Shown here: piece by piece, positions 17,401 to 25,355 of the stretch
Layout of the letters: each line of letters starts with the position of its first letter
How positions within the stretch are numbered: position 1 is the stretch's first letter
Assembly (NCBI RefSeq): GCF_003182155.1
Contig: NZ_QGTG01000003.1
Coordinates: forward strand, 558,001-622,000
Length of the DNA: 64,000 bases
Direction: 5' to 3'
From: Chitinophaga sp. S165
Lineage (GTDB): Bacteria; Bacteroidota; Bacteroidia; Chitinophagales; Chitinophagaceae
Notes under the pieces: model-generated
What the model saw: only the letters and a program-made list of their open reading frames with translations
Told to the model about the DNA's origin: nothing
The model's database searches: none
Translations under genes and position numbers: made by a program

Positions 17401-19944
17401 TACAAAATAAACACAGGTGCATATCAGAATGATGCGTTGTTTGGCCAGCTTACAGCAGGTACTTATGATATTACCGTGAAGGATGGCAAAGGTTGTGAAA
17501 CTACGATACGCGAGACTGTTACTGAGTTCAGTAGAATAGGCATCAATATCATTAGTAAAACAGACGTGCTTTGTAACGGTGCTGCAACGGGTGCTATCAG
17601 CCTTAATGCAACAGGTGGCGCAGGTACATATAGCTACGACTTCAACAGCGCGGGCTATCAGTCCGAGAGCAGCTGGCAGGGCCTTGTTGCAAACAATTAT
17701 TCATTACTGGTAAAAGATGTAAATGGTTGTGAAGTACCGTTCACGTTGCCGATAGTGGACCTGTATGCCCCATTGACGGCAAACCTGGTGTCTAATCCGC
17801 CGGCAAGTTGTGATGATAAAGGTTCCATTGTGGTAAATACTACTAATGGTGGTCTGGCGCCATACACTTATAGTTTGGATGACGTTAACTATACGTCAGC
17901 AACAACGTTTGATCAATTGCTGAATGGTGACTATACCGTTTATATCAAGGATGCAAATAGTTGTATCATCACAAGAGAACTGTCTCCTTATGGCCCTGTT
18001 ACGATAAGAGGTGTTGTTACATCATCGGCAGCATCCTGTAAGGATAGTGTGAATGGTAGTCTGACAGTATCGGGAGTAACAGGTGGTAATAACAGTTACG
18101 AGTATTCGCTCGATGGTGTTAGCTTCCAGTCATCGCCTGTATTTACTGGTCTTCGTGCGGGTGCATATACTGTGCATGTGCGTGATATACCTTACAGCTG
18201 TCATATTGTGATCAACAGCCGTGTTGATGAACCAGTGCTGCTGGAGGCTGTTTTGGCCGACAGAAATCAGGTGGCATGTTTTGGTGAATCAAATGGTTCA
18301 CTGACCATTACTGCAAGAGGTGGTACTGCTGCCTACGAATGGTCTATTGATGGCGTGAATTATCAGCCTACAGGTTTGTTTGAACAACTTACAGCGGGAA
18401 ATTATACTACTTATGTGAAAGATGCCAACGGTTGTATCGGTGAGTTACCATTAAGTGTTAGTCAGCCGCTTCTCTTAACAGCGCAGGTTACTGTACAAAA
18501 GGACCCGAACTGTTATGGCGAGAGCAATGGTAAGATCGATCTGAAAGCGGAAGGAGGCACCTTGCCATATAATTATCAGGCGAATGGTAATAACCAGACT
18601 TTAGCTTCATTTACAGGTTTGCAGAAAGGCCATTATGCTTTAAAGGTAATTGATGCCAACGGCTGTAATGTGTCAATGGCTACTGATCTTGCACAACCGG
18701 AACTGCTTACACTGTCATTAGTTACTGCGGATGATGTGTTATGTTTCGGTCGTTCCGAAGGTAAGATAGAAGTAGCAGCTGACGGTGGAACTGTCAATTA
18801 CAATTATACACTCAATAATCTGCCTGCGCAGGCCAGTCCTGTTTTTGAACATCTGCCGGCAGGAGAATACCTGTTAGTAGCAACAGATGCTCATGGTTGT
18901 AAGGTAAACCTCTCTGAAAAGATCGAGCAGCCTTCACTGTTGACATTCAGTAAAAATGTGACACAGCCATTATGTAGTTATTCAACAGATGGTGGAATCG
19001 TGATGACGATGAACGGTGGTACGGAACCATATCGTTATGACTGGTCGACCGGCGCTACCGCTCCGGGTATTACGAATCTGAATGGCGGCACTTACAGTGT
19101 AACGATGACTGACGCGCATGGTTGTGAACTGACCGATCAGACAGTGATCATTCATCCGGAAGCAATGGCGATAGATCTTGGATTCCGTGATACCGTACTT
19201 TGTGTGGGACAACAACTGCATTTAAGTGCTGGCAATCCAGGCAAACAATACCTGTGGCAGTCAGACGCCGGGTTTAATGCCACTACACAGCTGGTAACGG
19301 TGGGAGAGACGGGCAATTATACGCTGACAGTTACGAATGACGCCGGGTGCTTTGTAAAAGCTGAATTCTCGCTTAGAACGTCCCTGGAAGCACTGACAAC
19401 AGAATTCCTGGTATCCAGTTATAATGCGGTGGGCGATACGGTTGTGATCATGGATGTATCCCGGCCTAAACCGACCCGTCTTGAATGGACATTACCAGCA
19501 GCAGGCCGTGATGCAGGTAGTAATGCGGACGGTAGTATCCGTCAGCTGATCTTCGATAAGCCAGGTACTTACGATCTTGGTTTGCTGGCAAGACTGGGTG
19601 AATGTGCAGGGTCTATGCAGAAGTCAATTACTATCTTACCGAGAGGAGAGCAGGGATCGATCGACAGCCTATTGGGATACAGAGAGAAGTTGATCAAAGA
19701 TGTTGTGGTATCTCCAAATCCGGCTTCTTCACAATTCAAGGTTGATATCAGGCTGTCAAAAGCTGCGGCTGTGAATGTGAAGGTGATCAACTTTAATAAT
19801 GGTCAGATCATGGATATGAAACAATCTGCCGGATCAGACAGCTATCAGTTATCGTTCGATGCCGATAGATTACCACAAGGCGTTTACCTGATCGGAGTGC
19901 AGGTAGAAGGCGAATATGTGGTCAAGAAACTCTTGAAATTATAA
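14443..19944 (+). CDS. SprB-like giant repeat adhesin with T9SS C-terminal sorting domain
   Basis: The protein has 1833 residues. A signal peptide (MFKHKVFIVFIALLIAPLFSFAQ) and an N-terminal domain of about 230 residues precede about 16 tandem SprB-type repeats of 75-90 residues. Each repeat has an early Cys, a G-x-I/L-x-V...GG strand, a (Y)TYS-I/L-DG turn, a ..F..L.AG.Y...V.D motif and a closing (A/K)-G-C. The last 75 residues (VVVSPNPASSQFKVDI...LPQGVYLIGVQ...VKKLLKL) are a clear type A T9SS sorting domain. T9SS would carry it across the outer membrane and attach it to the surface. SprB repeats are known from the gliding adhesin of Flavobacterium johnsoniae. The Cys pattern suggests a disulphide per repeat. 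It ends the operon and is followed by a strong terminator. Confidence 0.9.
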   Translation: MFKHKVFIVFIALLIAPLFSFAQNTIYAIWYDVDYHTSSGCQEENHSNTINIYDVTPTAYSRSWSMYGSGSMGDVVYSRTKPWLMTTGWLSAYYTDNGDGTGSASNSVTWQGCGSMDTELSSTYSPFQVKIDVYNLKPIYCQSEKFSLTLPGVPSRVDWYISVNGGSRSLYKSAGTNERTDYLEITYADLAAYMRGWAISPVGANFNFTATVYYNTDYSIVETTAATPTFRFDRELPKPASITAEPAKCSGQNGVIHFNNIRTYDGAVFTGSPVFYIKLNDGVTVTDVLIDKANVDVSVPPGIYTAAAVESSGTPGSSSCIWTQPGTINVGAATPVVPSSTISCYNGSPAVTLGASGGRGPYQFSIGSVVNPPGNLFTGLTPGISYTGVITDANGCITNTTINMLPAVTATSGNIVAPTSTAPNGSVTIVAAGGSGAPYTYSMDGNNWQTDATFTGLAAGNYRFYTKDKSGCISATPLDLTLLALDFTFTTTDASCSDVDDGVISVTVTGGASPYSYRLNSDAYRLNEPVISFLAGGTYSVWVRDANGVEISKPVTVGAPAPLLITGVTPVNATCRDMANGSITVNASGGNIGGFTYYINNALPQASNVFAVKAGTYTMRVDDSKGCSVSATAVTITEPATKVAVSAVTNDVFCFGTATGTITTSGSNGLPPYSYNVDGGTWQTATTFNVAAGTYTVAIKDAKGCENTRPNVTVNTPARLVAIKDTMIAVSCFGYTDGQIKVSATGGTGSISYYINTAPLVATAGAFTGLPAGDYTITAKDDNSCTATIDITVTQPAQIKGLAVATPVRCFGQANGSMRVNNVTGGNGGYTYAIDNVNFGTTPQFDNLIANNYIIYIKDEKGCHGQETADVTQLAAVDFTMTGSDALCNGGATGEIRIVASGGTNTYTYSVDGGVFGASPVITGLTAGNKTVVVKDANNCQLSKSILIGEPTPLLLSVTNIGKVSCFGGNNGSLTVKASGGTLPYTYKINTGAYQNDALFGQLTAGTYDITVKDGKGCETTIRETVTEFSRIGINIISKTDVLCNGAATGAISLNATGGAGTYSYDFNSAGYQSESSWQGLVANNYSLLVKDVNGCEVPFTLPIVDLYAPLTANLVSNPPASCDDKGSIVVNTTNGGLAPYTYSLDDVNYTSATTFDQLLNGDYTVYIKDANSCIITRELSPYGPVTIRGVVTSSAASCKDSVNGSLTVSGVTGGNNSYEYSLDGVSFQSSPVFTGLRAGAYTVHVRDIPYSCHIVINSRVDEPVLLEAVLADRNQVACFGESNGSLTITARGGTAAYEWSIDGVNYQPTGLFEQLTAGNYTTYVKDANGCIGELPLSVSQPLLLTAQVTVQKDPNCYGESNGKIDLKAEGGTLPYNYQANGNNQTLASFTGLQKGHYALKVIDANGCNVSMATDLAQPELLTLSLVTADDVLCFGRSEGKIEVAADGGTVNYNYTLNNLPAQASPVFEHLPAGEYLLVATDAHGCKVNLSEKIEQPSLLTFSKNVTQPLCSYSTDGGIVMTMNGGTEPYRYDWSTGATAPGITNLNGGTYSVTMTDAHGCELTDQTVIIHPEAMAIDLGFRDTVLCVGQQLHLSAGNPGKQYLWQSDAGFNATTQLVTVGETGNYTLTVTNDAGCFVKAEFSLRTSLEALTTEFLVSSYNAVGDTVVIMDVSRPKPTRLEWTLPAAGRDAGSNADGSIRQLIFDKPGTYDLGLLARLGECAGSMQKSITILPRGEQGSIDSLLGYREKLIKDVVVSPNPASSQFKVDIRLSKAAAVNVKVINFNNGQIMDMKQSAGSDSYQLSFDADRLPQGVYLIGVQVEGEYVVKKLLKL

Positions 19945-19949
19945 TACAG

Positions 19950-19990
19950 AAAAAGGGAGCTCACAAGATAATGAGCTCCCTTTTTGCTTT
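19950..19990 (+). terminator. Rho-independent terminator of the 543-19944 operon
   Basis: Arms AAAAAGGGAGCTCA (19950-19963) and TGAGCTCCCTTTTT (19972-19985) form a perfect 14-bp stem with an 8-nt loop, followed by TGCTTT. It starts five nt after the adhesin stop. Confidence 0.9.
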
Positions 19991-20003
19991 TGTGCCTCAA
20001 TTC

Positions 20004-20037
20004 TTTGAGCATATTTAGAAAAAATAACCCACCTTTG
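20004..20037 (+). promoter_or_regulatory. Candidate promoter of the ECF sigma factor gene
   Basis: TTTG at 20004-20007 and CACCTTTG at 20030-20037 (TAnnTTTG with one mismatch) are separated by 22 nt. The sequence continues GCGCCGCC, as often seen after Bacteroidota -7 boxes. The box is about 70 nt upstream of the sigma gene. Confidence 0.45.
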
Positions 20038-20108
20038 CGCCGCCTCCTGAAAAGGAGGGTTGGATTTAAAGATTATTATTGCTACCTTAAGGCACTTTAT
20101 AGGCGTAT

Positions 20109-20648
20109 ATGTCGTACAGCATATTGGAGGACAATGAATTAATGAACAAAGTCAGGGGCTCCGACGGGAAGGCCTTTGACGAGATATATCGTCGCTATTG
20201 GCGTAAATTATACGCTTTAGCCTTTTACCATGTGAGGGACAGTAACGCCGCCGAGGACATTGTACAGGAGATCTTTGTGAGCCTGTGGGCGTCCCGGGAA
20301 AGGACCGACATCAAACACCTGGCCGGTTACCTGGCTACCGCTACCAAATATTCTGTTTTCCATTATTTTGCACAACCAGGCCGTGATGTAGGGTCGCTGG
20401 AAGAACTGGGCACTTTCCCGGAAGAACAGCAGATCGCAGAGAGCCGCCTGCTGGAAAAAGAGATCCGTCAGGAAATAGACCGCCTGCCCGAGAAATGCCG
20501 GCTGGTATTCCGCTATAGCCGCGAAGAGGGCCTTGCTAATAAAACCATCTCAGAGAAACTGAACATCTCAACCAAAGCAGTAGAAAAACATATGACCCGG
20601 GCGCTCCGCCAGTTAAGGGTACAGTTTAAACACATGCTACTACTCTGA
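20109..20648 (+). CDS. ECF-type RNA polymerase sigma factor of a SusCD system
   Basis: The protein has 179 residues. Region 2 (about 25-65: FDEIYRRYWRKLYALAFYHV...AAEDIVQEIFVSLW) binds the core polymerase and the -10 element. Region 4 (about 122-172: IDRLPEKCRLVFRYSREEGLANKTISEKLNISTKAVEKHMTRAL) is a helix-turn-helix for the -35 element. This is the Bacteroidota FecI-like group that regulates SusC/SusD loci. The FecR anti-sigma gene lies 125 nt downstream, then the STN-bearing SusC, so the expected circuit is: ligand in SusC, contact with FecR, release of sigma, transcription of susCD. Only one sigma/FecR pair is present in the window. Confidence 0.93.
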   Translation: MSYSILEDNELMNKVRGSDGKAFDEIYRRYWRKLYALAFYHVRDSNAAEDIVQEIFVSLWASRERTDIKHLAGYLATATKYSVFHYFAQPGRDVGSLEELGTFPEEQQIAESRLLEKEIRQEIDRLPEKCRLVFRYSREEGLANKTISEKLNISTKAVEKHMTRALRQLRVQFKHMLLL

Positions 20649-20773
20649 TCATCCTCCGGAAAAAATATTTTTAAATGGAGGTAGGGTAATCTGTTTTTTC
20701 CTACACTATTATATAGAATGGAGTTTGCTGTGATCTGGTCACGAAACTTTTTATCTGTATTTACCAAGCAATT

Positions 20774-21745
20774 ATGACTAAAGAGCAGCTGGCTGACTTA
20801 ACTGCAAAATACCTGGACGGCACCGCGACGGCAGAGGAAAGGAAGATGCTCGAACAGTGGTATTATTCCTTTGACGAAACAGAACTGGTGGTTGAACTAC
20901 CGGCGGGGGAAGATGAATACGTGCTGGGTAGCAGGCTGAAGGCACGGATAGACCAGTTGAATGAACAAGATAGCCGCCGCGGGCGCATCTATATTCAGAT
21001 AAAGCGGTTCCGGATGGTGGCCGTGCTGTTCCTGGTTATTACAGCGGCATTATTGTCTGTATTTTTTAGCAGTCGCCAGGTATACAATGCACAGCATCAG
21101 CCACGGTTCGTTGTGCTGAGAGACGGTAGTAAGGTATGGCTGAATGCGGCTACAAAACTGGTGTACACCGACTATCCTTTTATAGGAGAACGTGGGCTTA
21201 CATTGACAGGGGAGGCCTATTTCGATGTAGCCAGTGATCCGGATAAACCGTTCATTATCCGGTCAGGGAATATGATCACACAGGTACTGGGCACCGCCTT
21301 TAATATAAAGGCTTATCCTGATGAACCTTTTGCTATTACGGTGACTAAAGGGAAAATAAAACTGGAGGACAGGCAGACGAAGACCATTACCTTTTTAACG
21401 CCGAACAAACAGGTGAGATATGAGAAGCAACAGCCATCAGTAGTAACTGTCATAAAGGGAGAAGCAGCATATGCCTGGACAAAAGGACAACTTGAATTTT
21501 ACGATCAGTCATTCGGGGAAATAGCCCGGACAATCAACCGGAAATATAATGTGAATGTAATTTTTGCCAACCAATCGTTAGAGGAATGTATGATCACCGC
21601 ATCATTTGAAAAGGAGACGCCAGTTTTACGAGTGATAGATCTGTTATGCAGGATCAACAATGCCAGCTATACTTTTAATGCGGACAGCAGTGTGATCACT
21701 GTAGAAGGCAAAGGTTGCGGGGGGAATATTATCTCCATTAAGTAA
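20774..21745 (+). CDS. FecR-family anti-sigma factor
   Basis: The protein has 323 residues. A cytoplasmic N-terminus of about 75 residues binds the sigma factor. One transmembrane helix follows at about 80-98 (MVAVLFLVITAALLSVFF). The periplasmic FecR domain is at about 110-215 (VVLRDGSKVWLNAATKLVYTDYPF...LTGEAYFDV...PFIIRSG...VLGTAFNIKAYP). The C-terminal DUF4974 domain, about 240-320 (LEFYDQSFGEIARTINRKYNV...), is a secretin/STN-like fold. The STN domain of the SusC encoded next is the expected partner. A terminator-like hairpin after this gene suggests that sigma/fecR and susC are separate transcription units. Confidence 0.93.
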   Translation: MTKEQLADLTAKYLDGTATAEERKMLEQWYYSFDETELVVELPAGEDEYVLGSRLKARIDQLNEQDSRRGRIYIQIKRFRMVAVLFLVITAALLSVFFSSRQVYNAQHQPRFVVLRDGSKVWLNAATKLVYTDYPFIGERGLTLTGEAYFDVASDPDKPFIIRSGNMITQVLGTAFNIKAYPDEPFAITVTKGKIKLEDRQTKTITFLTPNKQVRYEKQQPSVVTVIKGEAAYAWTKGQLEFYDQSFGEIARTINRKYNVNVIFANQSLEECMITASFEKETPVLRVIDLLCRINNASYTFNADSSVITVEGKGCGGNIISIK

Positions 21746-21804
21746 GTGAACTAAAACATCAGGACATCATATGCTAGAAACGACAAACAGCACGTAGCAT
21801 AAAT

Positions 21805-21839
21805 AAAACGTCCCTGCAAAAGATACAGGGAACGTTTTT
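21805..21839 (+). terminator. Terminator between fecR and susC
   Basis: AAAACGTCCCTG (21805-21816) pairs with CAGGG-A-ACGTTTT (21826-21838), with one bulged A and a nine-nt loop, then T. It separates the regulatory pair from the SusCD operon. Confidence 0.75.
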
Positions 21840-21913
21840 AGCAGGGTATTTCATGTCGCCAAACCTGCATACCCTGGACTCATTATTTTATAACAACAAA
21901 TCGTATTAAAGTT

Positions 21914-24900
21914 ATGAAAAAAACCGCGTATACACGGGTACCGTGTATCCAACACTTATTGTTCCTCATGCGATGTTCGGTTTACATATTGGTATTTTTC
22001 TATACCTTCTCACTTTCTTTGTTCGCTAAGAGCACTGAAGGTCAGGATATTAAGGAGATTAAGATTAATCTCGTCGCCAGTAAAATGAAACTGGAAACGG
22101 TCCTGGGCAAGATCCAGCAGATCACGCCGTTCCGTTTTGTATATAATTCGTCCCAGATCAAAGCGGCCGGGCCTGTAAGCATCAATGCCAGCAATTTGTC
22201 TGTGGACCAGGTACTGCATCAGTTACTGGGGCCGAATGATCTGAATTTTGAACAGAACAAAACACAGATCATCATCACCCGTAAATTTGAAACAGCAGGT
22301 AACGGCCTTACCCTGGCGAAGGTAAGCGCGGGTGTAGCTGCTGATACTTCTATTACTGTACGCGGAAAGGTGAAAGATGATAAAGGTGATCCGCTCATCG
22401 GTGTTATGGTAAGCGTAAAGGGTAAGAACAGGGGCGTAGCTACCGATGCTAACGGTAATTTCACCGTTAAAGCGGACCATACCGATTCCCTGGTGTTTAA
22501 AACAATGGGTTTCGCCAATGTAACTGTGAGCGCTTCCGGTAACCTGGACAACATCACTATGCAGTCTGCCGCTACAAGTCTGAGTGACGTAGTGGTAGTA
22601 GGTTATGGTGTACAGACACGCCGCGACCTGACCGGTGCTATTTCTACCGTAAAAGGAGCCGACATCAAGAACCTGCCGGTAAGTGATGCGGCACAGGCTA
22701 TACAGGGCCGTGTTGCGGGTGTCGACATCGTGCGTTCTGACGGATCTCCGGGTACTACACCAAGCATCCGCATACGTGGTACGGGTACTATCAACAACTC
22801 TGAACCACTGATCATTATAGACGGTGTGCCTGCTCCGGACCTGAAGGGGCTGAGTGATATCAACAACAACGATATCGCGTCAATGGAAGTGCTGAAAGAT
22901 GCATCATCCGCAGCCATCTATGGTACACGTGCGGCAAATGGTGTGATCATCATTACCACTAAGAAGGGATCTTACAATGAGAAGTTAAATACATCGGTGA
23001 ATATCTATCGTGGTGTTTCCAATGTACGCCGCTATATACCATTGCTGACGGCACCTGAACTGGTAACACTGAAGCAGGAACGTTATACCAATGATGGTCT
23101 CTCTGTACCTGATTTCTGGAAGGACCCATACTACGCGGTACAACGTACCGACTGGCAGAAGGCTTTGTTCAATACAGGGCATGTGACCAATGCAGACATC
23201 TCCATCAAAGGTGGTAGCGCCTATTCCAACTACCTTTTCTCTATGGGCTATTATGATGAAAAAGGTCTGATCACTAATACTTATTTCAAAAGATATACTG
23301 TTCGTATTAACTCCGAGCATCGTATCAACAGTCGTTTGAAAGTAGGAGAGAACCTGCAGCTGACTGCCCGTAAGGGAAACACACTGGATACTTATTCTTC
23401 CCAGACTGGTCTGATCTTCAGTGCACTGCGTTTCAACCCCGCTATTCCTGTAAAGGATGACATGGGCAATTATGGTTCTGCACAGGCAAACAATGAACTG
23501 GGCGATATCAACAACCCGGTATATACTGCGGAAACGACAGATGCATGGACCAAGAACTATCGCATACTGGCTAACGCATTCGCTGAACTGGAAATCATCA
23601 AAGACCTGAAACTGCGTGTGAACTACGCTTTCGACGGAACACTGAGCAACTCTTTCAGCTTTTCACCTAAAACACTGACACAGGTACGTACCCGTGACGA
23701 TGCGGAATTAACTCAATCTAATACCAGCACCGGCACTCATTTGGGAGAGGCTTTCCTGTCTTATAACAAAACACTGAATAAAGATCATCAGCTTAGTCTG
23801 ACAGGTGGTATTTCCTATCAGAAATACACCGGTAACTATTTCAGTGCACAGCGTAACGGCTTTGATGACGAGTCTCCTTATGTATTGGTGCTGGATAATG
23901 GTAGCATCGTGTACAATGCTGCCGGTAACTTCTATGCAACTAATATACTGGCATCAGGATTTGCAAGAGGTTTCTACAGCTATAAAGGCAAGTACCTGCT
24001 GACAGCTACCATGCGTGCGGATGGATCATCCAGGTTTGCAGAAGGCAACCGCTGGGGATACTTCCCGGCAGTATCTGCAGGATGGCGGATCTCTGACGAA
24101 AACTTCTTCAAGGATAATGTTCGTGCGATCAGCAACCTGAAAGTGACAGGCGGATGGGGCGTACTGGGTAATCAGAACGTAACTGAATTCCAATACCTGG
24201 CTACCGTTATCAGGAACCGCAAATATAATTTCGGAGATCAACCTTTTACAGGGATCTGGAACTCCAGCCTGGCGAACCCGGACATTACCTGGGAGAAGGC
24301 GCACATGACCAATATCAGTGCTGAAATAGGCTTCCTGAATAATGCGCTGAATGCTACGATCTCTTACTTTAATAAGAACACCATTGACATGCTGGTGCCT
24401 GCGGCTAAACCTGATCTTCATGGTACTTCTCTTGTACCTGATGAAAACATCGGACAGCTGAATAACCATGGATGGGAGTTTGAAGTGGCATACCAGGGCG
24501 GTAAGAAAGCATTTACTTACTCTGTTGCAGCCAATGCTACTATTATCAAGAATGAGGTAACCAAACTGTATTCAAAAGATACTTACATCGGTTCAAGCAA
24601 CTACGGTCGTCAGAACCAGGAGATCTCACGTACTTACGAAGGGCAGCCTATCGCGTCTTTCTATGGCTGGAAAACAGCAGGTTTATACCAGAACCAGGCA
24701 CAGATAGACAGCGATCCTTACATCGCTAAAGACGGCAGGAAGGCTAATATAAAACCAGGTGACGTACGTTTTGTGGATGTGAATAATGATGGTGCTATCA
24801 CCGAGGCAGACAGGGTAAATCTGGGAGATCCGAACCCGCGTGTACAATATGGTTTCCAGGCAAGCGGTAACTTCAAAGGGTTTGACATGAGCCTGTCCTT

Positions 24901-25333
24901 TACCGGTGTGGCTGGTGTGAAACTGTATAACGCTGACAAGATGCAGGGCCTTGATCCTACTTACTCATATAACTATTATGCAGAAGAGTTACAACGCTGG
25001 CATGGCGAGGGGACAAGCAACAGCGTATCCCGCATGACAAAGACTGACAACAACGGTAACTACCGTACTTCCGACAGGTTCATTGAAAGTGGTAACTATC
25101 TGGCACTCCGCAATGTTGCGTTGGGTTATACGATCCCTTCCAGCTTGTGGGGCAGTAAGTCTACTACCGGCATCCGTGTGTATGTGGCCGGACAGAATAT
25201 GTTCATCATCACCAACTATTCCGGTCTGAACCCTGAACTGGGTTATACAGACGGTAACAAGCAGAGAGGTGTGGACGTAGCAACCTATCCACAGGCAAGA
25301 AGTATTACTGTAGGTGCTTCAATGAATTTCTAA
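21914..25333 (+). CDS. SusC-type TonB-dependent outer-membrane transporter with STN domain
   Basis: The protein has 1139 residues. Domains in order: signal/anchor region (about 1-43); STN domain (about 50-120, IKINLVASKMKLETVLGKIQQITPF...), which contacts FecR in sigma-regulated systems; CarboxypepD_reg-like Ig domain (about 145-225, VRGKVKDDKGDPLIGVMVSVKG...GVATDANGNF); a DVVVVGYG TonB-box-like segment; plug (about 235-350, with PLIIIDGVP and ASSAAIYGTRAANGVIIITTKKG); then a 22-strand barrel ending in ...GASMNF. It forms the SusCD outer-membrane importer with the lipoprotein encoded 22 nt downstream. The substrate is probably a glycan with terminal alpha-GlcNAc, judged from the GH89 enzyme in the locus (inference). 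Confidence 0.95.
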   Translation: MKKTAYTRVPCIQHLLFLMRCSVYILVFFYTFSLSLFAKSTEGQDIKEIKINLVASKMKLETVLGKIQQITPFRFVYNSSQIKAAGPVSINASNLSVDQVLHQLLGPNDLNFEQNKTQIIITRKFETAGNGLTLAKVSAGVAADTSITVRGKVKDDKGDPLIGVMVSVKGKNRGVATDANGNFTVKADHTDSLVFKTMGFANVTVSASGNLDNITMQSAATSLSDVVVVGYGVQTRRDLTGAISTVKGADIKNLPVSDAAQAIQGRVAGVDIVRSDGSPGTTPSIRIRGTGTINNSEPLIIIDGVPAPDLKGLSDINNNDIASMEVLKDASSAAIYGTRAANGVIIITTKKGSYNEKLNTSVNIYRGVSNVRRYIPLLTAPELVTLKQERYTNDGLSVPDFWKDPYYAVQRTDWQKALFNTGHVTNADISIKGGSAYSNYLFSMGYYDEKGLITNTYFKRYTVRINSEHRINSRLKVGENLQLTARKGNTLDTYSSQTGLIFSALRFNPAIPVKDDMGNYGSAQANNELGDINNPVYTAETTDAWTKNYRILANAFAELEIIKDLKLRVNYAFDGTLSNSFSFSPKTLTQVRTRDDAELTQSNTSTGTHLGEAFLSYNKTLNKDHQLSLTGGISYQKYTGNYFSAQRNGFDDESPYVLVLDNGSIVYNAAGNFYATNILASGFARGFYSYKGKYLLTATMRADGSSRFAEGNRWGYFPAVSAGWRISDENFFKDNVRAISNLKVTGGWGVLGNQNVTEFQYLATVIRNRKYNFGDQPFTGIWNSSLANPDITWEKAHMTNISAEIGFLNNALNATISYFNKNTIDMLVPAAKPDLHGTSLVPDENIGQLNNHGWEFEVAYQGGKKAFTYSVAANATIIKNEVTKLYSKDTYIGSSNYGRQNQEISRTYEGQPIASFYGWKTAGLYQNQAQIDSDPYIAKDGRKANIKPGDVRFVDVNNDGAITEADRVNLGDPNPRVQYGFQASGNFKGFDMSLSFTGVAGVKLYNADKMQGLDPTYSYNYYAEELQRWHGEGTSNSVSRMTKTDNNGNYRTSDRFIESGNYLALRNVALGYTIPSSLWGSKSTTGIRVYVAGQNMFIITNYSGLNPELGYTDGNKQRGVDVATYPQARSITVGASMNF

Positions 25334-25355
25334 CGTTTCATTTAACCAATGGACC

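Noticed and set aside
15400..19150. Repetitive DNA that could suggest a CRISPR or satellite array
   Set aside because: The periodicity is that of protein repeats of about 75-90 residues (SprB type); the DNA copies are diverged and there are no spacers.
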